A stretch of DNA of 6,308 bases. It comes from Peptococcaceae bacterium. Lineage in GTDB: Bacteria; Bacillota; Peptococcia; Peptococcales; Peptococcaceae. Shown one piece after another: positions 1 through 5,286 of the stretch. A program made the position numbers and the translations under genes. The stretch lies in the NCBI GenBank assembly GCA_017383785.1, contig JAFNVD010000167.1:1-6308 (forward strand), given 5' to 3'. Position 1 is the first letter of the stretch, and each line of letters starts with the position of its first letter. The notes under the pieces are model-generated. The model worked only from the letters and a program-made list of their open reading frames with translations, was not told the origin of the DNA and made no database searches.

Positions 1-1190
1 ATGATAACTTTGTTGGTTGGGCTTTCTTCGAAACGAGAGAAGTAACGACCCAGCATTACAAAGTCAGCACCCATAGCCAGTGCCAATGTGATGTGGTAGT
101 CATGTACGATACCGCCATCGGAGCAAATTGGGATATAAATACCTGTTTCTTCGAAATATTCGTCACGTGCTTTTGCTACTTCGATTACAGCAGTAGCCTG
201 ACCACGGCCGATACCTTTGGTTTCACGAGTAATGCAGATAGAACCGCCACCGATACCAACTTTGATAAAGTCAGCGCCTGCTTCAGCCAGGAAACGGAAC
301 CCTTCACGGTCTACAATGTTACCGGCGCCGATTTTTACGGTGTCACCATATTTTTCACGTACCCATGCGATGGTACGGCTCTGCCATTCGGAGAAGCCTT
401 CGGAAGAGTCGATGCACAGTACGTCTACACCGGCTTCTACCAGAGCAGGAATACGTTCTTCGTAGTCACGTGTGTTAATCCCTGCGCCTACAATATAGCT
501 TTTGTTGTCATCCAGCAGTTCCAGTGGATTTTCTTTGCGGGAATCATAGTCTTTACGGAATACGAAATACAGCAAGTGCTGATTTTTGTCTACCAGAGGC
601 AGAGCGTTTAATTTGTGATCCCAAATGATATCGTTGGCTTCTTTCAAAGTGGTGTTTTCATCACCGCAGATTAATTTATCAAATGGAGTCATGAATTCAG
701 ATACTTTTGTATCTAAAGACATGCGGCTTACGCGATAGTCACGGCTGGTCACGATACCCAATAATTTACCGTTGCTGGTACCGTCGTCTGTAACAGCCAT
801 AGTGGAATGCCCGTTTTTCTCTTTTAATGCTACTACATCAGCCAGAGTGTCATCCGGTTTGATGTTGGAATCGCTTACTACAAAACCAGCTTTGTAGTTT
901 TTTACACGGCTTACCATAGCAGCTTCGTTTTCAATAGACTGAGAGCCGTAAATGAAAGATACGCCGCCTTCTTTCGCCAGAGCAATTGCCATATTGTCAT
1001 CAGATACGGACTGCATGATAGCAGATACCATAGGGATGTTCATGGAGATTGCAGGTTCTTCCCCTTTTTTGTATTTTACCAGAGGGGTTTTTAAAGATAC
1101 TTTTGCAGGGATGCACTCAGAGGAAGAGTACCCCGGTACCAATAAGTATTCGCCAAATGTGTGAGATGCTTCTTCAAAATAATAAGCCAC
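1..1190 (-). CDS. guaB: IMP dehydrogenase, partial (C-terminus beyond the left edge)
   Basis: Cytosolic enzyme that oxidises IMP to XMP with NAD+, the committed step of guanine nucleotide synthesis. 396 codons are visible without interruption; the family is about 500 residues, so roughly the last 100, including the mobile flap with its catalytic Arg, are missing. An N-terminal barrel segment (residues 1-95) is followed by two CBS domains (about 100-220, with VTSRDYR and VFRKDYD motifs) and the barrel's second part. The catalytic loop GIGGGSICITRE puts the nucleophile at Cys319 with Thr321, and SDGG at 357-360 supplies the IMP-ribose Asp358. From memory the protein closely resembles the Clostridia/Tritrichomonas foetus type, and Cys319 matches the T. 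foetus numbering. The start is GTG (MAYYFEEASHTFGEYL), chosen because AAAGGAG lies 8 nt upstream and the N-terminus fits the family. It has its own promoter and lies downstream of the transporter terminator. Function is near certain; only completeness is limited. Confidence 0.97.
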   Translation of the reverse strand, partial: MAYYFEEASHTFGEYLLVPGYSSSECIPAKVSLKTPLVKYKKGEEPAISMNIPMVSAIMQSVSDDNMAIALAKEGGVSFIYGSQSIENEAAMVSRVKNYKAGFVVSDSNIKPDDTLADVVALKEKNGHSTMAVTDDGTSNGKLLGIVTSRDYRVSRMSLDTKVSEFMTPFDKLICGDENTTLKEANDIIWDHKLNALPLVDKNQHLLYFVFRKDYDSRKENPLELLDDNKSYIVGAGINTRDYEERIPALVEAGVDVLCIDSSEGFSEWQSRTIAWVREKYGDTVKIGAGNIVDREGFRFLAEAGADFIKVGIGGGSICITRETKGIGRGQATAVIEVAKARDEYFEETGIYIPICSDGGIVHDYHITLALAMGADFVMLGRYFSRFEESPTNKVI

Positions 1191-1198
1191 AGTAAAAT

Positions 1199-1205
1199 CT
1201 CCTTT
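1199..1205 (-). promoter_or_regulatory. Ribosome-binding site that fixes the guaB GTG start
   Basis: On the minus strand AAAGGAG stands 8 nt before GTG at 1190-1188. No ATG in the same frame fits the conserved IMP dehydrogenase N-terminus, so this site decides the non-ATG start. Confidence 0.85.
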
Positions 1206-1239
1206 GCTAATGAATTTGTTTTAACATTTTTACCTTGTT

Positions 1240-1272
1240 ATCTACGTTCTTTTAGCGGCATCTAAGTAGATG
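1240..1272 (-). other. Competing inverted repeats in the guaB leader
   Basis: In the minus-strand transcript CATCTA (1272-1267) can pair with TAGATG (1264-1259), a compact palindrome. The overlapping ATCTAC (1271-1266) can instead pair with GTAGAT (1245-1240), closing a 20-nt loop. The two pairings exclude each other. The palindrome sits about 7-20 nt after the predicted transcription start, so it could equally be a repressor site in DNA. I see no purine riboswitch core. The pairing is seen directly; a regulatory role is inference. Confidence 0.3.
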
Positions 1273-1285
1273 TCTTAATTGATTT

Positions 1286-1314
1286 ATTATATCTCTAAAC
1301 ACGGGCTTTTGCAA
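1286..1314 (-). promoter_or_regulatory. guaB promoter, sigma-A type
   Basis: Read on the minus strand, TTGCAA (1314-1309, 4 of 6 to TTGACA) is followed after exactly 17 bp by a perfect TATAAT (1291-1286). Transcription would start near 1279, giving a leader of about 90 nt before the GTG start. The promoter lies between the transporter terminator and guaB, so guaB is probably transcribed independently of the transporter operon. Confidence 0.75.
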
Positions 1315-1370
1315 TGGATAAAGACAAAATTTTTGGACAATTTTTAAGTGAAAACGTTTACCATAGATAC

Positions 1371-1401
1371 AAAAAGAAGACTGCCATTTCGGCAGCCTTC
1401 T
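1371..1401 (-). terminator. Intrinsic terminator of the TRAP transporter operon
   Basis: On the minus strand an 11-bp stem (1401-1391 with 1385-1375, one G-U pair) closes a 5-nt loop (1390-1386) and is followed by TTTTT (1375-1371). The stem has a GC-rich GGCTGCC core. It begins 19 nt after the TAA of the permease gene. Read on the plus strand the following sequence is not a clean T-run, so it acts mainly for the minus strand. Confidence 0.88.
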
Positions 1402-1419
1402 AAATTGTATTTGTATGTG

Positions 1420-3423
1420 TTATTCCATGTGAGATGTAAATTCTGTATGCGGGTTGTGCTCTAATTTATTTGCACGTGCTTTCTGTAACAAAATTACGAC
1501 TGCAATCAATGCCACACCACAGATATCTGTTACAATACCAGGGATAATCAGCATCAAACCGCCTGCTAATGATACCAGACGTAAAATTGGATTTACATTA
1601 GCATACATATAGCCTTCTACTGCGATTGCTACACCAAACATTCCGGCAAATGCGGTAAGAGTAACAATTACTACTTCCACCGGTCCGCTTGCAGGAATCA
1701 CAAGAAGTGCCGGATTCAGTGCAAATACATACGGAATGATAAAGGCGGCAATAGCCAATTTGGTAGCCTGTACACCGGTTTTCAGTGGATTACTGCGCGC
1801 AATTGCAGAGCCTGCGTATGCAGCCAATGCTACCGGAGGTGTAATGTCGGCTACAATACCGAAGTAGAATACAAACATATGTGCAGGCAGTAAATCAATC
1901 CCCAGTTTCAGTACTACCGGAGCAGTGATAGTAGCCATGATTACATAGTTTGCAGTAGTTGGTACACCCATGCCCAGTACAATGGAAGCAATCATGGTGA
2001 AGAATAACGCCAACAGTACATTGCCGCCGCTCAGCGCCAGTAAGCCGCCCGCCAGTTTCAGCCCGATACCGGTCAGGGTAACAATCCCTACGATACAGCC
2101 GGCAACAGCACATGCCACTGCTACACCGATGATATTACGAGCACCGGCTTCCAGAGCATCTAAGAAGGTGTGCAGTGTCATACGGGTTTCTTTACGTACC
2201 ATACTTACTGCTACAGCCATCAAAATCGCCATCAATGCGGAACGAGCAGGTGTATAACCGGTCATCATCATATATACCAGTACTACCAGTGGTAACAGCA
2301 GATACCAGTAACTAAACATCAGTTTGAAGAAGTTTGGAATTTCTTCTGGTGGAAGACCTTTCAGCCCATAACGTTTTGCTTCTAAGTGTACCATAATCAT
2401 GATACCGGAGAAGTATAGGAAGGCCGGTACAATAGCTGCAATAATAATATTAGAATATGGAATCCCAGTCATTTCTGCCATCAGGAATGCAGCAGCCCCC
2501 ATGATTGGCGGCATAATCTGTCCACCGGTGGAAGCGGCAGCTTCTACTGCAGCAGCAAATTCGGGACGATAGCCCATACGTTTCATCATTGGAATAGTAA
2601 AACTACCGGAACCTACAGTGTTTGCTACAGAACTACCGGTAATAGTACCCTGTAAAGCACTGGAGATAACAGCTACTTTTGCAGGACCGCCGGTGGCTTT
2701 CCCTGCGATTGCATTGGCGATATCGATAAAAAACTGCCCGATACCGGTGCGTTCCAAAAATGCGCCAAACAAAATAAATAAGAAGATAAAAGTCGAGCAT
2801 ACAGCCAGTGGTGTACCGATGATCCCTTCTGTAGTAAAGTACAAATGAGTAGCAATACGTTCAAGACCAAAACCGCGATGACCAAAGTAGCCAGGGATGG
2901 AAGCACCAAAGTATGCGTATAAAATAAACAAACCTACAACTACTAAGATTGGAATCCCAACCACACGACGACATGCTTCAAACAAAATTACAATGGCAAT
3001 CATTGCCACAGCAATATCAATACTGGTGTAGTTCCCTGCCTGTGCTACCAAGTTTTCAAAGTTGATCCCCATATACAAGAAAGATGCTGCACCGACACAT
3101 GCCAATACTAGGTCATACCATGGCACTTTGTTGGTGTTTTTTGGTGCATCTTTTTTTGCTGGGTACAGAATGAATGCTAAGAACAGTACCAATGCAATAA
3201 ATGTACTGCGATGTACCTGTGCATTAAACTGAATAAAGGTGTTGATGGATACCGCAAACACGGTAAAGGCTATCAGCAGTACTTTAATCAGCGTTGCCTT
3301 TTTTCCGGCGAAGATACGTACCGCAGATTCACGGTCGTATTTGGCCATAATCTCGTTTACTTCCTCGGCAGAAATGGTTTCGAGGTTGTCATGGATTTCT
3401 AAATTCGTCTTTTTTTCTTCCAT
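1420..3423 (-). CDS. TRAP transporter permease, fused DctQM type (4TM/12TM fusion)
   Basis: Inner-membrane secondary transporter that imports the organic anion delivered by the TAXI binding protein, driven by an ion gradient (Na+ or H+; not decidable here). 667 residues, normal for the fused class. A hydrophilic N-terminus (1-42) precedes four DctQ-like membrane segments (about 45-65, 72-90, 103-122, 134-150), then the DctM-like part from about 155. Two family signatures mark the paired re-entrant repeats: GSSVANTVGSGSFTIP with STGGQIMPP (263-306), and GMGVPTTANYVIM with ADITPPVALAAYAGSAIA (484-542). The C-terminal hydrophobic region (about 580-648) is a normal part of this fusion class. ATG at 3423 follows AAAGGAG by 7 nt. 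It is the last gene of the operon, 44 bp after the DUF1850 gene, with the terminator immediately downstream. Substrate is unknown; characterised TAXI systems handle compounds such as glutamate or 2-oxoglutarate. Confidence 0.95.
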   Translation of the reverse strand: MEEKKTNLEIHDNLETISAEEVNEIMAKYDRESAVRIFAGKKATLIKVLLIAFTVFAVSINTFIQFNAQVHRSTFIALVLFLAFILYPAKKDAPKNTNKVPWYDLVLACVGAASFLYMGINFENLVAQAGNYTSIDIAVAMIAIVILFEACRRVVGIPILVVVGLFILYAYFGASIPGYFGHRGFGLERIATHLYFTTEGIIGTPLAVCSTFIFLFILFGAFLERTGIGQFFIDIANAIAGKATGGPAKVAVISSALQGTITGSSVANTVGSGSFTIPMMKRMGYRPEFAAAVEAAASTGGQIMPPIMGAAAFLMAEMTGIPYSNIIIAAIVPAFLYFSGIMIMVHLEAKRYGLKGLPPEEIPNFFKLMFSYWYLLLPLVVLVYMMMTGYTPARSALMAILMAVAVSMVRKETRMTLHTFLDALEAGARNIIGVAVACAVAGCIVGIVTLTGIGLKLAGGLLALSGGNVLLALFFTMIASIVLGMGVPTTANYVIMATITAPVVLKLGIDLLPAHMFVFYFGIVADITPPVALAAYAGSAIARSNPLKTGVQATKLAIAAFIIPYVFALNPALLVIPASGPVEVVIVTLTAFAGMFGVAIAVEGYMYANVNPILRLVSLAGGLMLIIPGIVTDICGVALIAVVILLQKARANKLEHNPHTEFTSHME

Positions 3424-3467
3424 TAGAAGACTCCTTTCTACTGCGAATTGTATGATAACGCTATGTG

Positions 3468-3977
3468 TTACAAATATTTATCCTGGATTGTAAATCGGAC
3501 ACTGGTAAGTGGCGGAGCCAAATCTTTCATATGCCAGACTTGCGTTCCAATATGTATTAAAGGATCGCTCACAGTGCCTACACGATATACCAGATTGGGA
3601 ATCTGATAATGGATGTTTTCGATAATCATATATCCATCTTCATAAGAAAGTGTCTGACCTTCTTCCAGTTCTGTGGCTACACCGGCACCAAAGGCGCGGT
3701 AACGAGCACGAAACAGATACAGTTGGTCATCTTCTTCTAGGCGATAATATTCTTCTACATTGCTTTTGTTGACAGAGTGGATATAAGAAACGGAAAATAC
3801 ACCGTCAGCTTCCAGCGGTTGCTGGAAATATACCTTGTCAGTTTCAGCATCGGTCATAACCACACATCGTACCGGGTCAGTAAACAGCGGTTTACTGGAG
3901 ATTATGACAAGTGCTAAAATAACCGCAACCACACAGAGTGCGGTTGCGGCATATGTTTTTCTAATCTTAGGTTTCAT
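3468..3977 (-). CDS. DUF1850 domain protein, accessory of TAXI-type TRAP transporter
   Basis: A 169-residue protein with a basic N-terminus (KPKIRK), one hydrophobic segment at about 10-27 acting as a signal anchor or uncleaved signal peptide, and an extracytoplasmic domain from about 35 to 165. The DUF1850 hallmarks are visible: VSYIHSVNKSNVEEYY (63-78, the YIHSV...EE motif) and the short FGAG motif at 96-99. The family is known mainly as a small neighbour of TAXI binding proteins and fused TRAP permeases, and its biochemical role is not established. Here it lies between them, 29 bp after the binding-protein gene and 44 bp before the permease gene. Oddity: no Shine-Dalgarno sequence precedes the ATG at 3977; the upstream bases are pyrimidine-rich (ACACCTTTCATTTTTA), so translation may be weak or coupled to the upstream gene. 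No better in-frame start is visible, and MKPK followed by the hydrophobic segment fits the family. Confidence 0.88.
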   Translation of the reverse strand: MKPKIRKTYAATALCVVAVILALVIISSKPLFTDPVRCVVMTDAETDKVYFQQPLEADGVFSVSYIHSVNKSNVEEYYRLEEDDQLYLFRARYRAFGAGVATELEEGQTLSYEDGYMIIENIHYQIPNLVYRVGTVSDPLIHIGTQVWHMKDLAPPLTSVRFTIQDKYL

Positions 3978-3994
3978 TAAAAATGAAAGGTGTT

Positions 3995-4015
3995 GTTGAA
4001 TAAGAATTATTCAAC
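3995..4015 (-). other. AT-rich hairpin across the stop codon of the TAXI binding-protein gene
   Basis: In the minus-strand transcript GTTGAATAA (4015-4007) pairs perfectly with TTATTCAAC (4003-3995) around a 3-nt loop. The first arm contains the last codons and the TAA stop of the binding-protein gene. No U-tract follows directly (the next bases are AACACC, then TTTCATTTTT), so it is not a classic terminator. A hairpin here could protect the 3' end of a processed binding-protein mRNA or cause partial attenuation, giving more binding protein than permease. The structure is seen directly; the role is inferred. Confidence 0.45.
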
Positions 4016-4993
4016 ATCCAAACCCTGTTCAGCATAGTATTTAGCAGCACCTGGGTGTAATGGTACGGATACACCGTCAACAGCGCCTTTCAAACTCAGC
4101 TCTTTCCCTTTTGCGTGAGATTCAGCTACAACATCCAGGTTTTCAAACAGAGCTTTTGTCATGTTGTAAACCAGACCTTCGCTCAGGTCAGCTTTTACTA
4201 CGATAGTAGCTTTTACTGCAACAGTTTTTGCATCAGCGTCGGTACCGTATACATCAGCCGGGATAACGAATTCTGTATAGTAGCCATAGTCAGCACACAG
4301 CTGGTCGATAACAGCCTGATCTAAAGACAGTACTTTGATATCGTTGGTAGCAGCCAGTTCGGTAACAGCTGTGGTAGGAGTACCGGCAGTTACGAAAGCA
4401 GCATCCAGAGTTTTATCTTTGATACCGTTTGCGGATTCACCAAAGCCCAGGTTGCGTACAGTGATTTCGTCTAAACCGATACCGGCAGCAGCCAAAATCT
4501 GTTTTGCGTTGGATTCAACACCACTACCTACGTCACCGATAGATACCGCTTTACCTTTTAAGTCAGCCAAAGTTTCAATACCAGCGTCGCCGGCAACTAC
4601 TAACTGAACAACTTCAGGATATACAGTACCTAATGTTAAGAAGCTTTCGTTTTTGTCTACACCGGCAAAGCTTTCAGTAGCTGTGTAAGCATAGTACATA
4701 ACGTCATTCTGTACCAGAGCAACTTCGGCTTCGCCTTTGTTGATCAGATTCAGGTTTTCTGCAGAAGCACCGGTAGACTGAACGTCTACAGTTAAACCTT
4801 CTACTTTGTCAGTCCACAGAGTGGAAATAGCACCTGCGATTGGATAATAGGTACCGGAAGTACCACCGGAAGCGAAACTGATTCTTGCTGGATCAGCAGC
4901 TTTGTCGCCACCGCCACCGCAACCTGTCAGGCAGGTAGCCAGCAGCATGATTGCTGTAATTACAGCGATTACTTTTTTGTTCATTTTGTTCAT
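4007..4993 (-). CDS. TAXI-family TRAP transporter solute-binding lipoprotein
   Basis: Extracytoplasmic receptor that captures the substrate and delivers it to the fused DctQM permease. 328 residues, normal for the family. A lipoprotein signal peptide (basic start MNKMNKK, hydrophobic 8-20) ends in the lipobox L22-T23-G24-C25 followed by a glycine linker, so the mature protein should be lipid-anchored at Cys25. TAXI hallmarks follow: SGGTSGTYYPIAGAI (42-56), VQSTGASAENLNLI (71-84), VALVQNDV (91-98), the hinge-region VYPEVVQLVV (124-133), LKGKAVSIGDVGSGVE (145-160), DAAFVTAGTP (197-206) and the C-terminal LHPGAAKYYAEQGL (312-325). ATG at 4993 is chosen because GAGAGGAG (5010-5003) lies 9 nt upstream; a second in-frame ATG three codons later is less well spaced. 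First gene of the operon. Codon choice (many CTG, ATC, TAC, GAC) suggests high expression. Ligand unknown; TAXI proteins with known ligands bind glutamate-like or C5-dicarboxylate molecules. Confidence 0.95.
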   Translation of the reverse strand: MNKMNKKVIAVITAIMLLATCLTGCGGGGDKAADPARISFASGGTSGTYYPIAGAISTLWTDKVEGLTVDVQSTGASAENLNLINKGEAEVALVQNDVMYYAYTATESFAGVDKNESFLTLGTVYPEVVQLVVAGDAGIETLADLKGKAVSIGDVGSGVESNAKQILAAAGIGLDEITVRNLGFGESANGIKDKTLDAAFVTAGTPTTAVTELAATNDIKVLSLDQAVIDQLCADYGYYTEFVIPADVYGTDADAKTVAVKATIVVKADLSEGLVYNMTKALFENLDVVAESHAKGKELSLKGAVDGVSVPLHPGAAKYYAEQGLDVE

Positions 4994-5028
4994 GACACAT
5001 GTCTCCTCTCAAAATAGTTTTTCTAAAT

Positions 5029-5052
5029 TTTATGCGATACTTTTTGCATAAA
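5029..5052 (-). other. Hairpin in the leader of the TRAP operon
   Basis: In the transcript TTTATGC (5052-5046) pairs perfectly with GCATAAA (5035-5029) around a 10-nt loop (5045-5036). The hairpin lies a few bases after the predicted start of transcription and 18 nt before the ribosome-binding site. Such 5' hairpins often stabilise mRNA; a regulatory role is possible but not shown. Confidence 0.4.
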
Positions 5053-5063
5053 GCTGTATTATT

Positions 5064-5092
5064 ATAATACCAAAATTCATCAACTGTGTAAA
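5064..5092 (-). promoter_or_regulatory. Promoter of the TRAP transporter operon
   Basis: On the minus strand TTTACA (5092-5087, 5 of 6 to TTGACA) is followed after 17 bp by TATTAT (5069-5064, 5 of 6 to TATAAT). A perfect TATAAT three bases downstream (5066-5061) would need a 20-bp spacer and is less likely to be used. Transcription would start near 5057, leaving a leader of about 64 nt. The sequence upstream (5093-5160) is T-rich on this strand and could serve as an UP element. Confidence 0.65.
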
Positions 5093-5099
5093 CACAATT
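5082..5099. promoter_or_regulatory. Candidate operator: 18-bp near-palindrome over the TRAP -35 box
   Basis: On the minus strand the site reads AATTGTGTTTACACAGTT: 8-bp arms with one mismatch around a central TT, and a perfect TGTGT/ACACA core. It contains the whole -35 hexamer TTTACA, the classic position for a repressor operator. I do not recognise it as a Rex, Fnr, ArgR, BirA or CodY consensus. A dedicated regulator of the transporter is inferred; no regulator gene lies in the window. Confidence 0.4.
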
Positions 5100-5204
5100 T
5101 TCATAATATAAATAGGAAAACACGAAAAATACAAAATACAACGACAATACAAAAGAAATAGCGGTTGATTTTACGCTCAATGGCGGTTTTTTGGCATGAG
5201 AATC
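5100..5204. other. Centre of the divergent intergenic region, A-rich with short repeats
   Basis: No supported gene lies here. The plus strand from 5115 to 5160 is strongly A-rich (T-rich as read toward the TRAP promoter) and carries AATACAA at 5128, 5135 and 5146. Two GCGGTT words occur at 5161 and 5183. The A-rich half probably serves as upstream promoter sequence for the transporter; the rest shows no recognisable element. Confidence 0.35.
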
Positions 5205-5233
5205 TTGCATTTCGGCTTTAATTGCGATACTAT
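5205..5233 (+). promoter_or_regulatory. Weak candidate promoter for the flippase gene
   Basis: TTGCAT (5205-5210) and TACTAT (5228-5233) are separated by 17 bp but match the consensus hexamers at only 3 and 4 positions. Transcription would start near 5240, about 46 nt before the GTG start. A better -35 word, TTGGCA at 5191, lacks a properly spaced -10 box. Some promoter must lie in this region, since the gene is first in its direction. Confidence 0.35.
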
Positions 5234-5250
5234 TACATAGAAGATTTTGG

Positions 5251-5268
5251 TATGCATTTTTTTGCATA
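5251..5268 (+). other. Hairpin just upstream of the flippase ribosome-binding site
   Basis: TATGCA (5251-5256) pairs perfectly with TGCATA (5263-5268) around six T residues. It ends five bases before the Shine-Dalgarno sequence. It shares the word TTTTTGCATAA with the TRAP leader hairpin. It could modulate translation or mRNA stability; the stem is short, so this is tentative. Confidence 0.35.
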
Positions 5269-5273
5269 AGAAA

Positions 5274-5280
5274 AGAGGAG
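5274..5280 (+). promoter_or_regulatory. Ribosome-binding site that fixes the flippase GTG start
   Basis: AGAGGAG stands 6 nt before GTG at 5287. The first in-frame ATG is at residue 19, inside the first conserved membrane segment, so the GTG start is clearly preferred. Confidence 0.8.
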
Positions 5281-5286
5281 AAGTCT

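Noticed and set aside
93..611. Open frame of 172 codons on the plus strand
   Set aside because: It runs antisense through guaB, has a low-complexity Phe/Thr-rich product and no ribosome-binding site; guaB on the other strand has clear catalytic motifs.
1191..1280. Possible purine riboswitch before guaB
   Set aside because: The conserved joining regions of guanine/adenine riboswitches are absent and the leader is short.
5044..5068. TATAAT on the plus strand at 5063-5068 as a flippase promoter
   Set aside because: The nearest -35-like word (TTGCAT at 5044) leaves only a 13-bp spacer, and the TATAAT is explained by the self-complementary ATTATAAT overlapping the TRAP -10 region.
5161..5193. 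Possible terminator in the intergenic region (GCGGTT words and a T-run)
   Set aside because: The GCGGTT words are direct, not inverted, repeats and form no stem before the T-run; no gene ends here.
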